A stretch of DNA of 64,000 nt, from assembly GCA_963795335.1 (NCBI GenBank), contig CAWCHI010000019.1, forward strand, positions 184,528 through 248,527. Reading direction: 5' to 3'. The stretch is from Trebonia sp963795335. Its GTDB lineage: Bacteria > Actinomycetota > Actinomycetes > Streptosporangiales > Streptosporangiaceae. Shown here piece by piece: positions 18,197-25,707 of this stretch; position 1 is the first letter of the stretch; every line of letters starts with the position of its first letter. The translations under genes and the position numbers were made by a program. Below the pieces are notes generated by a model. The model was not told where the DNA came from. It ran no database searches and was given only the letters and a program-made list of their open reading frames with translations.

Positions 18197-19138
18197 TCAC
18201 CGCGGCGGTGTCGTCACCGCGGCGCGGAACCGGGTCAGGGACGAGCCGAGACCGAGCTCGGCGCCGATTGCGGTGAGTGTCTCCTGGTCGGGCGGGACGG
18301 CTGGCAGGGTGCCGTCGATGTCGTCCGGCAGGGGCACGTCGACCGCGGTGCGGACCACGGCCGGGGCGACGTCCAGGTAGCCGCGGGCGGCCTCGAGCTT
18401 CTTCCGCGTACCCGGGGGAAACCCGCCGTGGCCCATGTCGAGCGCGTTCAGCAGGCGGCCGAGGTCGCCGAAGGCCCGGATCAGCGCGGCGGCGGTCTTT
18501 TCGCCGATCCCGGGCACGCCGGGCAGGCCGTCGCTCGGGTCGCCCCGCAGCACCGCGAAGTCGGCGTAGCGGTCACCCGGGATGTCGTACTTCTGGCCCA
18601 CCTCGGCCTCGGTGATCGCGTCGAGCTTGCCCAGGCCCTTGACCGTGTACAGCACCCGGACCCGGCGCTCGTCGTCGACCAGCTGGAACAGGTCGCGGTC
18701 GCCCGTCACCACGTCGACCGGCTGCCCGGCCCGGGCGGCGAGCGTGGCGATCACGTCGTCGGCCTCGTAGCCGTCGGCCTCGGCCAGGGCGATGCCGGAA
18801 GCGATCAGCACCTGGGTGATCAGCGGGATCTGCACCGCCAGGCCGGGCGGGGTCTGCTCGGACCCGTCGGGCTCGGCCCGGTGCGCCTTGTAGCCCGGGA
18901 TCGCGTCGGTCCGGAAGGCCGGCCGCCAGTCGGCGTCCAGGCAGGCAACCAGCCGGCCCGGGCGGTGGTCGCGGACCAGCCGGGCGATGGCGTCGAGCAG
19001 CCCCCGGATCGCGTTCACGGGCGTGCCGTCCGGCGCCGTCACCGTCTCCGGCATTCCGTAGAACGCCCGGTAGTACAGCGACGCCGTGTCAAGCAGCATC
19101 AACGAGCCCACCGTGCAATAGTGCCACGTCGCCGTCAT
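18197..19138 (-). CDS. 5'-3' exonuclease (FEN1/Pol I N-domain-like)
   Basis: A stand-alone homologue of the PolA 5' nuclease. It has the N-terminal MLLDTASLYYRAFYGMP, metal-binding acidic residues in EADGYEADDVIATLA and VVTGDRDLFQLV, and a helix-hairpin-helix GVPGIGEKTAAALI. It would remove flaps or RNA primers. GTG at 19111 (VGSLMLLDTAS) may be the true start, giving 304 residues; 19138 is the longest option. Single-domain copies are widespread in actinobacteria beside a full PolA. Confidence 0.88.
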   Translation of the reverse strand: MTATWHYCTVGSLMLLDTASLYYRAFYGMPETVTAPDGTPVNAIRGLLDAIARLVRDHRPGRLVACLDADWRPAFRTDAIPGYKAHRAEPDGSEQTPPGLAVQIPLITQVLIASGIALAEADGYEADDVIATLAARAGQPVDVVTGDRDLFQLVDDERRVRVLYTVKGLGKLDAITEAEVGQKYDIPGDRYADFAVLRGDPSDGLPGVPGIGEKTAAALIRAFGDLGRLLNALDMGHGGFPPGTRKKLEAARGYLDVAPAVVRTAVDVPLPDDIDGTLPAVPPDQETLTAIGAELGLGSSLTRFRAAVTTPPR

Positions 19139-19284
19139 CCGGGGGCGCGCCCCCCGGAACGGCCAGCCGCGCCGCCGGGCCGGCATGGTCGCGGCCGCCG
19201 GCCGGTGCGGGGGCGGTGGCCGGGCCGGCACGGTCGTGGCCGGCATGGTCCTGGCCGCCGGCCTGCATGCGGCATAATCTGCGC

Positions 19285-19996
19285 ATGCCCAAGCAGCCAT
19301 CCGCGCAGCGCTGGCGGTGCCCGGCCGTTCTCCGGGTCAAGGCGCTCGTCATCGCCGCCGTCTGCGCGCCCCTCGCGCTGGTCTTCCTCCCGCTCTGGTT
19401 CGCCGTCCCGGTCGCGGCCGCGACGGCCCTGTGGGGCCTGGGCATGGCCGCGCTGGGCGCGTCGGTCACCATAGACGAGGACGCGGGGCTGGTGACCCTG
19501 CGGATGGGGCCGCTCGCCCGCCGGATCAGGCTCACCGACGTGACCGCCGTGCTGGTGGAGTCGTCCAAGCTGTCGATCGGGCGGGCGGCCGGCGGCGAGG
19601 TGTCGCTCTACGCCTGGCGCAAGGGCCCGCTGGACACGCTGCTGCGGGTGCCCGCGGCGGCAGACGACATCGGGCACGCCGATCTCCCGGGCGGCCGCCC
19701 TGGCACAGGCATACGCGCAGGGAACGGACGGTCCGGTGACCGGGCCGTCCGGCCTGGCGGGCGGCCGCACCCCTGCCCGCACCCGGTCCCGGCTCGCAAC
19801 CGGGCTGCTGGGCGCCGCCGGAGTGCTGGCGATCGTCGGCTCGCTGCTCGTCCGGGTCCACTGGGACAGCCCGGTGCTGACCGCGCTGGGGGCGGCGATC
19901 GCGCTCGCCCTCGGCGTCTGCGGGCTGCTCTATCTGCTGGTGGCGCTGTGGATCGCGGTGACCGGACGGGCCCCGCGGGCCCTGTTCGGCCGCTGA
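19285..19996 (+). pseudogene. Small PH-like/membrane protein, frame broken once
   Basis: The first part (MPKQPSAQRWRCP, two TM helices at about 15-55, then a beta-rich segment with VTIDEDAGLVTLRMGPLARRIRLTDVTAVLV) reads in one frame to about 19678. The sequence continues in another frame as ISRAAALAQAYAQGTDGPVTGP with two more TM segments (LATGLLGAAGVLAIVGSLLV and LGVCGLLYLLVALWIAVTG). Joined, it is a four-TM protein of about 236 aa with a PH/DUF3093-like strand region. One base is extra or missing near 19675-19685. Function unknown. Confidence 0.5.
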
Positions 19997-20038
19997 CGCC
20001 GCGGCTGCAGCTGTGCCCTGCTGCCGGTGAAGCGGGGC

Positions 20039-20554
20039 CTACTGCAGGAAAAGCTTGCCGTCGGTGACGGCCACATCGGCCGCCGCCAGCGGGGTCATGG
20101 CGGGGCCGGTGACGACCGAGCCGTCGGAGATCTTGAACTTGCTGCCGTGGCACGGGCAGTCGATGGTGCCGTCGGCGACCTGATTGCAGAGGCACCCGAC
20201 GTGGGTGCAAACGGCGCTGAACGCCTTGAACTGGCCCGCGGTGGGCTGGGTGACGACGACCCTGACATCGGTGAAGACCTTGCCCCCGCCGACCGGGATC
20301 TCCGCTGCCGCGCCGAGCAGGGTACCCATCCGGCCGCCGCTGGCCCCGTTGCCCGCTCCGTTGGCCATGCCACCGCCGGTGCTGGCGATGGTGGGGCCCG
20401 CGGCGGTGGCCGGCGCCTGGCCCGCGTCGTTGGCGTCGTACGGCACCGGGGCGGTGCTGCACGCGGTCAGCACGCCGGCGGCGCCGAGGACGCCCGCGCC
20501 AAGCAGGACGCAGCGCCGGGTGGCAAGCTGATCCCGCCGGAACTCGTCGGTCAT
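20039..20554 (-). CDS. Rieske 2Fe-2S lipoprotein with Tat-like signal
   Basis: A 171-aa protein. The twin-arginine-like signal TRRCVLLGAGVLGAAGVLTAC ends in a lipobox (LTAC), so it should be exported folded and lipid-anchored. A Gly/Ala linker precedes the Rieske domain with CTHVGC and CPCHGSKF, supplying the two Cys and two His ligands of the 2Fe-2S cluster. Small stand-alone Rieske proteins of this type are common in actinobacteria. The partner is unknown; it may feed electrons to a membrane oxidase. Confidence 0.9.
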   Translation of the reverse strand: MTDEFRRDQLATRRCVLLGAGVLGAAGVLTACSTAPVPYDANDAGQAPATAAGPTIASTGGGMANGAGNGASGGRMGTLLGAAAEIPVGGGKVFTDVRVVVTQPTAGQFKAFSAVCTHVGCLCNQVADGTIDCPCHGSKFKISDGSVVTGPAMTPLAAADVAVTDGKLFLQ

Positions 20555-21044
20555 CGGTCTCCTTCGCTCGTGGTTGCCCGCCTGTTCTCTTGTCTACGGC
20601 ACCGGCCGGGACGCCCGGCGGTGACCGCCGGGCGCGTAAGAATCCGGTAACCGCAGCCGCCCAGCCCGGCTGGGGACCGGCGGGGCGCGACCGGGCCGGG
20701 GGCCGACGATCCCCGACGTTAGCGTTTCGTGACCTTGGCGCGCCGAGTATCCGCCCTTAATTGCGCGCAGACGGTCATACCGGGCTGCAGTCCGCGCACT
20801 CGCGCTGGCATCGGCCTCGTCCCAGTCGTCCCCCGCCTCGCCCCGGCCGTGCCCCGCCTCGCCCCGGCCGTGCCCCCGTCCTCGCACCCGGCCTGGCCCT
20901 GGTCGTGCCCCCCCGTAGCCGCCGAAGCTGCCCGCGGCCCAGTCGCGGCTGACACCGCGTCGGCCTGCCTTAGCCAGCACCCCAGCGGGGTAACTAACCT
21001 GGTGGCGTACAGCAACGAGGACGCGAAGGGACGGAGCGCGCAGG
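20555..21044. repeat. Gene-free stretch with a 2 x 21-bp direct repeat
   Basis: Between the Rieske gene and the CDF transporter lie about 490 bp without a credible gene. A perfect 21-bp direct repeat, starting CCCCGCCTCGCCCCGG, occupies 20831-20851 and 20852-20872. Purine-rich GAAGGGACGGAGCGCGCAGG precedes the ATG at 21045. No promoter was resolved. Confidence 0.45.
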
Positions 21045-22253
21045 ATGAGCGGACACGCGCACGGCGGGACGGGCGGGCACGCCCATGCCCACGGCGCCTC
21101 GCCCGACGCGGACTGGCGCTGGCTCGCCGCCGCCGCCACGCTCATCGTCGCGTTCATGGCGGGCGAGGTCGTGGCCGGGCTCGTCGCGCACTCCCTGGCC
21201 CTGCTGTCGGACGCGGCCCACATGCTGACCGACGCCGCCGCGATTGGCCTCGCGCTGTTCACCGTGCGGGTAGCGGGCCGCCCGGCCCGCGGCGGCTACA
21301 CCTACGGGCTGCGCCGCCTGGAGATCCTGTCCGCCCAGGCCAACGGGATCACGCTGGTGCTGCTGGCGGTGTTGCTCGCGTACGAGGCCGTCCGCCGGCT
21401 GATCACGCCGGACCACGTGGCCGGCGGCCTGATGCTGGGCGTGGCGCTGGTCGGGGTGGTCGTGAACCTGGCCGCGAGCTGGCTGCTGGCCCGGGCCAAT
21501 GGCTCGACCGGGCGGCGCAGCCTCAACCTCGAGGGCGCGCTCCAGCACGTGCTGACCGACCTGTACGCGTTCGCGGCCACCGTCGTCGCCGCCATCGTCG
21601 TCCTAGTCTGCGGGTTCAACCGGGCTGACGCGATCGCCACCCTCGTCGTGGTGGCGCTGATGCTGCGCGCGGGCGTGGGGCTGATCGGCAAGTCCGGCCG
21701 GATCTTCCTCGAAGCGGCCCCGGCCGGCCTCGACCCGGCCGCGCTCGGGGCGGCGATGGCCGCCCGCCCGCACGTCGCCGAAGTGCACGACCTGCACATC
21801 TGGGAGATCACGACGGAGATGCCGGCCGCCTCGGCCCACGTGCTGGTCGAGCCGCGGCAGGACTGCCACGCCGTCCGGGCGGACCTGGAGGAGCTGCTGT
21901 CGCATGAGTACGGCATCAGCCACCTGACCCTCCAGGTCGACCACCTGACCCTGGCCCCCGGCGACGATGAGCCGTGCGAGCCCGTCGTCCGTGACCACGA
22001 CGCTTACGGACAGGACTGGCCCAGGCGCCCCACCGAGGGCAGTGGTACCGGCGCGGGCAGCGGTACCAGAACGGGCAGCGGAGCCGTCGCGGGCAGCGGT
22101 ACCAGAGCGGGCAGCGGTACCAGAGCGGGCAGCGGTGACGCCGACGGGCAGGGGGATGCCGGTGAGCACCCCGGCCACGCGGAACGCGACGGCCAGCGCC
22201 AGAGCAGCGCGGGTGACCTCGGGCCGGCAACGGGCTCCGCGCGCACAGCGTAG
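21045..22253 (+). CDS. Cation diffusion facilitator (CzcD/ZnT-like)
   Basis: A 402-aa metal:H+ antiporter. The His-rich N-terminus (HAHGGTGGHAHAHG) can collect Zn/Co. There are six TM helices, with the metal site HSLALLSDAAHMLTDAA in TM2 and ALQHVLTDLYAF in TM5. The C-terminal cytosolic ferredoxin-like domain (about 215-300) includes VHDLHIWEITTEMPAASAHVLV. The last 60 residues are a low-complexity Gly/Ser/Thr/Arg tail encoded by 18-bp repeats (22038-22145) and are unlikely to matter for transport. It exports zinc, cobalt or similar cations from the cytosol. Confidence 0.92.
   Translation: MSGHAHGGTGGHAHAHGASPDADWRWLAAAATLIVAFMAGEVVAGLVAHSLALLSDAAHMLTDAAAIGLALFTVRVAGRPARGGYTYGLRRLEILSAQANGITLVLLAVLLAYEAVRRLITPDHVAGGLMLGVALVGVVVNLAASWLLARANGSTGRRSLNLEGALQHVLTDLYAFAATVVAAIVVLVCGFNRADAIATLVVVALMLRAGVGLIGKSGRIFLEAAPAGLDPAALGAAMAARPHVAEVHDLHIWEITTEMPAASAHVLVEPRQDCHAVRADLEELLSHEYGISHLTLQVDHLTLAPGDDEPCEPVVRDHDAYGQDWPRRPTEGSGTGAGSGTRTGSGAVAGSGTRAGSGTRAGSGDADGQGDAGEHPGHAERDGQRQSSAGDLGPATGSARTA
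22038..22145 (+). repeat. Six 18-bp tandem units at the 3' end of the CDF gene
   Basis: Units starting GGCAGCGGTACCAGAGCG occupy 22038-22055, 22056-22073, 22074-22091, 22092-22109, 22110-22127 and 22128-22145. Two are identical and the others differ at a few positions. They keep the frame (GSGTRA-like hexapeptides). The same 18-bp period recurs in the minisatellite at 22886. Confidence 0.8.
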
Positions 22254-22885
22254 GCGGCGAGCACAGCGCTCCCGGCGGACACAGTGGCACCGTTGAGCAC
22301 AGCGCTCCCGGCGAGGAAAGCGGCCCCGACGATCTCGACAATCTGGACAGCCTCGCCGAACACGGTGCTCCAGGCAGACAGACCGCTCCCGACAGGCACA
22401 ATGGCCACGGTGACCACCTCGGCCACGCGGATGAAGACGCTGACCGGCACTGGGCGGAAGCGAGCCACTCCGCGCACTGCGAAGAATCGCACGGCCCGGC
22501 CTACCGGCCCGCCCGCGACGGCTGACGCTGCTTCCGCCGGTTCCTCGTGGGGCGGCCGGGGTGCCCGGTTCGCGTGATGCTCGACGGGCAGCATTAGCGC
22601 GACCTTAACCGGAAAGTTTTTGCTAACCGGAAACTAAATGTGTCCCGGTACACAAGAGTTTCCGGCTTCTCTTTCGATCCCGCCCTGCCCCGCAGAGCCG
22701 CGGTACAGGAGACTGCGCGACGGACAGCGGGGAAATGAGTGGCCGCAGGGAACGGACGCGAGGACAGGGCGCGGGAGAATGGCGCGAGCGCTTCTTGCTG
22801 TTATCTGACTGAATGACGCGGGCAGAAGGAGCGGCGGCCGCCCTGGGGTGGCGGCATCCGGCCACGGGTGGCTGGCCCCGGCCTG
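22254..22885. other. Stretch without a convincing gene
   Basis: A minus-strand frame (22004-22594) contains a hydrophobic run (FIRVAEVVTVAIVPVG, VQIVEIVGAAFLAGSAVL) and could be a small membrane protein. However, its C-terminal half is antisense to the CDF repeat tail and it lacks an RBS. Purine/T-rich segments around 22600-22680 could be a promoter region. I do not call a gene. Confidence 0.3.
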
Positions 22886-23137
22886 GAGCTGCGGGCCCGC
22901 CTTGGGCTGCTGGCCCCCTTTGGGCTGCGGGGCCGGGATGGGCTGCGGGCCCGGCTTGGGCTGCGGGCCCGGCTTGGGCTGCGGGCCCGGCTTGGGCTGC
23001 GGGCCCCCTTTGAGCTGCGGGCCCGGCTTGGGCTGCGGGCCCGGCTTGGGCTGCGGGCCCGGCTTGGGCTGCGGGCCCCCTTTGAGCTGCGGGCCCGGCT
23101 TGGGCTGCGGGCCCGGCTTGGGCTGGGCCTGCCTTTG
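22886..23137. repeat. 18-bp minisatellite, about 14 units with higher-order order
   Basis: Units of the type GGGCTGCGGGCCCGGCTT are stacked head to tail. Every fourth unit in the centre is a variant ending CCCCCTTT followed by a unit starting GAGCTG, giving a 72-bp higher-order period (two full cycles). Each unit holds the partial palindrome GCGGGCCCG. All six frames stay open, so long reading frames here (AQAGPA or GLGCGP repeats) are not evidence of coding. Confidence 0.85.
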
Positions 23138-23153
23138 GGCTGCGGCCCAAAGG
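23132..23153. terminator. Perfect 9-bp hairpin at the minisatellite border
   Basis: CCTTTGGGC (23132-23140), loop TGCG, GCCCAAAGG (23145-23153). It lies 70 nt downstream of the small minus-strand gene ending at 23222 and may be its terminator. Confidence 0.55.
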
Positions 23154-23221
23154 CCCAGGGGGCGCGGAGCCGGGCCGGAGCCCCGGACCCGAGCTCAGGC
23201 TGCCGGGGGAGGGCGCGGGCG

Positions 23222-23500
23222 TTAGATGCTGCGGAACTCGGGCGAGCGGCGCAGGGCGTCGGCCACGGCGCGGGCGGTCATCTGGCTGAGCAGCGGGAAG
23301 CCGACCCCGTGGACGCGGAACACGGTGGCGCCGGGGACGCTTGCGATTCGCACGCTCGCCGCGGTCAGCGGGGGCTTGCGCGCGATCACCTCGTCCGGGT
23401 CGCCTGTCCCGACCTCGAAGTCCTGGCCGAGCCGCCGGCCCAGCACGTCGGCCAGCTCCGTTCGCGTAACGCCGGTGCGCTGCACCCGAACCTTTGCCAT
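23222..23500 (-). CDS. Small conserved-looking protein of unknown function (92 aa)
   Basis: MAKVRVQRTGVTRTELADVLGRRLG is followed by alternating strands and helices (ASVRIASVPGATVFRVHGVGFPLLSQMTARAVADAL). Codon bias is normal for this genome and an ATG with upstream GGGGCCGGG is present. I do not recognise the family. The alpha/beta pattern and basic character might suit nucleic-acid or protein binding, but that is speculation. It is flanked by the GH13 gene on the same strand (23603) and by the minisatellite. Confidence 0.6.
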   Translation of the reverse strand: MAKVRVQRTGVTRTELADVLGRRLGQDFEVGTGDPDEVIARKPPLTAASVRIASVPGATVFRVHGVGFPLLSQMTARAVADALRRSPEFRSI

Positions 23501-23602
23501 CCCGGCCCCTTCTGTGACGACAACGCCGGTCACTGCACGTTACCGCAAGCTGCCCCGAGGCCGTCTGAAGGCCGCTCAGGCCCCCCGCAGAACCGGCCCG
23601 GC

Positions 23603-25249
23603 TCAGGTCTCCAGCCACACCCCCGCCCCCGGTGACAGCGAGCCGTCCGGCTTACCGTCGGGCCCGGTGACCAGCGGGGCGCTGGCGAGCAGGACCGCGC
23701 GGTGCTCCGGCAGCGGCACCGGATCCGGGCCGAGGTTGGCGAGGAACAGGAAGCCAGGATCGCGGGCGAAACACAGGACGCCGTCCGGGGCTGGCCGCCA
23801 GTTCATGGCGTCGCCGGCATGCAGCCCGATGGCGAGGGCCGGGTGCCGGCGGCGGATCCGCAGCGCCTCCCGGTAGAGGCTGAGGAAGGAATCCGGGTCA
23901 GTGCTCTCCGCGGCGACGCTGTATTCGCCCCAGTCACTCGGCTGGGGCAGCCAGGGGGCGGCGGCGGGGGAACCAGCCTCCGTTCGGGAGAATCCGAAGG
24001 AAGATCCGCCCTCGTCCCACGGCAGCGGGACGCGGCTGCCGTCGCGGCCGGCGACCTTGCCCCCGGTCCGGCGGAAGGTCGGATCCTGGCGGGCCTCGGG
24101 CGGGATATCTGTCACTTCCGGCAGCCCCAGCTCCTCGCCCTGGTATATGTACGCGGATCCGGGTAGCGCGAGCAGGAGCAGCGCGGCGGTGCGGGCCGCC
24201 GCGCTGCCCCAGCGGGTCACCGGGCGGACCACGTCGTGGTTGCCGAGTACCCAGGGCGCGCGAGACCCGTCGGCGAAGCTGTTGATCGCGTCGATCGCCG
24301 CCTTCAGCGACGGCACCGACCAGTCCGCTCGCACCAGCTCGAAGTTGAATACCTGGGGCAACCCGCCACTGGGCTCCAGGTACTGGCGCAGCGTCTGCGG
24401 GGAGTCGGCCCAGACCTCGCCGATGGCCGTCCGCGGGCCCGGGTACACGTCGACCGGGTAGCTGTCCAGCAGCCGCCGCCAGGCGTGGTAGACCTCCTGC
24501 GTCTCGGGCTGGTGATAGTAGGCCGAGGGCCGGTTGGTGAGCGTCGCGTCGGCCACGTCGCCCAGGTCCTTCGACTTGTACAGCCCGTGGGCGACGTCGA
24601 TACGCAACCCGCCGATGCCGCGGTCGAGCCAGAACCGCACGATCTCCTCGAACATGGCGGGCACCCGCGGGTCGCGCCAGTTCCAGTCGGGCTGGCTGTC
24701 GTCGAACAGGTGCAGGTACCACTGGCCGTCGGGGACACGGGTCCAGGCCTGCCCGCCGAACCGGGACGGCCAGTTGTTGGGCGGCTCACTCCCGTCCGGG
24801 CCACGGCCCTCGCGGAAGATGAACAGGTCACGTTCGGGGCTGCCTGGGGCGGCGGCCAGCGCCTTCTGGAACAGCGGGTGATCCCACGAGCAGTGGTTGG
24901 GCACCAGGTCCACGATCACCCGCATCCCCTGCCGGTGCGCCGCCGCGACCATGGCGTCGAAGTCGGCCATTGTGCCGAGCCGCGGGTCGACCGCGGTGTA
25001 GTCGGCCACGTCGTAACCCCCGTCGTGCAGCGGCGAGGGATAGAACGGGGTCAGCCAGATCGCGTCCACCCCCAGGTCGGCCAGGTAGCCGAGACGGCTG
25101 GTGACCCCGGGGAGGTCGCCGATGCCGTCGCCGTCGGAGTCGGCGAAGCTGCGCGGGTACACCTGGTACACCACCGCGCTCGCCCACCAGGGGATCTCCG
25201 GGGAACCCGCCTGCCGCTCCCCTGGCTGCTCACCGTGCTCTGCCGTCAT
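23603..25249 (-). CDS. GH13 alpha-glucosidase / oligo-1,6-glucosidase-like
   Basis: A 548-aa alpha-amylase-superfamily enzyme. The catalytic triad is visible: nucleophile Asp in GGLRIDVAHG, acid/base Glu in AIGEVWADS and Asp in VLGNHDVVRP. Early motifs are AVVYQVYPRSFADSDGDGIGDL and VDLVPNHCSWDHPLF, typical of the GH13 alpha-glucosidase/isomaltase group. It hydrolyses terminal alpha-glucosides in the cytosol (no signal peptide). ATG 25249 has GGGACGG upstream; an in-frame ATG at 25273 is an alternative. No sugar transporter is adjacent. Confidence 0.92.
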   Translation of the reverse strand: MTAEHGEQPGERQAGSPEIPWWASAVVYQVYPRSFADSDGDGIGDLPGVTSRLGYLADLGVDAIWLTPFYPSPLHDGGYDVADYTAVDPRLGTMADFDAMVAAAHRQGMRVIVDLVPNHCSWDHPLFQKALAAAPGSPERDLFIFREGRGPDGSEPPNNWPSRFGGQAWTRVPDGQWYLHLFDDSQPDWNWRDPRVPAMFEEIVRFWLDRGIGGLRIDVAHGLYKSKDLGDVADATLTNRPSAYYHQPETQEVYHAWRRLLDSYPVDVYPGPRTAIGEVWADSPQTLRQYLEPSGGLPQVFNFELVRADWSVPSLKAAIDAINSFADGSRAPWVLGNHDVVRPVTRWGSAAARTAALLLLALPGSAYIYQGEELGLPEVTDIPPEARQDPTFRRTGGKVAGRDGSRVPLPWDEGGSSFGFSRTEAGSPAAAPWLPQPSDWGEYSVAAESTDPDSFLSLYREALRIRRRHPALAIGLHAGDAMNWRPAPDGVLCFARDPGFLFLANLGPDPVPLPEHRAVLLASAPLVTGPDGKPDGSLSPGAGVWLET

Positions 25250-25315
25250 CCGCCGTCCCTTTCCGCTAGGCATCCGATTATTCACACCCAGGCGGTGGTC
25301 AGTAGAGTCGGGCGC

Positions 25316-25411
25316 GGAGGCGTCTGGGTTCCTGGTGGTCCCCCTGGTCTTCAAAACCAGAGAGCGGCGCGCTGCGTCGCTGGCGGGTTCGATTCCCGTC
25401 CGCCTCCGCTA
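25316..25411 (+). tRNA. selC: tRNA-Sec (anticodon UCA)
   Basis: The acceptor 5' strand GGAGGCG pairs with CGCCTCC (25401-25407), and G25408 is the discriminator. The anticodon stem CTGGT (25344-25348) and ACCAG (25356-25360) enclose the loop CTTCAAA with anticodon TCA at 25351-25353. A long extra arm (about 25361-25382, AGCGGCGCGCTGCGTCGCT) and a T arm GCGGG-TTCGATT-CCCGT complete it. Length (93 nt before CCA), long variable arm and UCA anticodon are the hallmarks of selenocysteine tRNA rather than a suppressor. CCA is not encoded (CTA). No selA, selB, selD or selenoprotein gene is in the window. The tRNA lies just upstream of an integrase scar. Confidence 0.92.
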
Positions 25412-25487
25412 CCAGTGCGTCCTCAGCGTACGTGCTGCCTTGGCACTTTCTGCCAAAGCCCGCCAACGGCCCGTTTCCGGCCTCGCG

Positions 25488-25507
25488 GGGAACACTATGG
25501 GAACACT
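25488..25507. repeat. Direct repeat GGGAACACT x2 next to the integrase scar
   Basis: GGGAACACT occurs at 25488-25496 and 25499-25507, between tRNA-Sec and the integrase remnant. Short direct repeats at this position are typical arm-type integrase/excisionase sites beside an att core, so this could be a residual attachment-site arm. Confidence 0.4.
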
Positions 25508-25510
25508 CGC

Positions 25511-25693
25511 TCACGATGAGGCACCCTCCACGAGCTTCGCGACCGCCTCGGCGGCGGCCTTGTGTGGCTCGGCCTCGATGTGCGTGTAGTGCGCGGTCAT
25601 CGCCGCGTCGGCGTGGCCGCGGGTTCTGCGCCTGATCTCAGCGAGGCGCGGGCCGCCCAGTCGAGGGCGGTGGTGAGAGTGACCAGCTGCTGC
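25511..25693 (-). pseudogene. Tyrosine recombinase (integrase) C-terminal remnant
   Basis: Reading the minus strand to the TGA at 25511-25513 gives about 60 residues ending in EIRRRTRGHADAAMTAHYTH and then IEAEPHKAAAEAVAKLVEGASS. This contains the GHADAAMTAHYTHIE box, with the box-II His and the catalytic Tyr of phage/AICE tyrosine integrases. The N-terminal 300 or more residues are missing; the P450 gene ends 15 bp away. Its position directly beside tRNA-Sec and its orientation match integrases of actinomycete integrative elements, whose gene lies next to the att site. Confidence 0.7.
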
Positions 25694-25707
25694 GCCGGGC
25701 GGCGCGG

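Noticed and set aside
20594..21262. 222-aa minus-strand frame over the Rieske/CDF gap
   Set aside because: The sequence is antisense to the CDF start and Gly/Arg-rich; it is a frame shadow.
22004..22594. 196-aa hydrophobic minus-strand protein
   Set aside because: It overlaps the CDF gene's repeat tail antisense, has no RBS and no recognisable family.
22886..23137. CRISPR array
   Set aside because: Units are contiguous 18-mers without spacers, and no cas gene is present.
22868..23635. Long plus-strand and minus-strand reading frames across the 18-bp repeat
   Set aside because: All six frames are open because the unit length is a multiple of three and stop-poor. There is no RBS or domain, and the minus-strand frame is antisense or out of frame to the small 23222-23500 gene.
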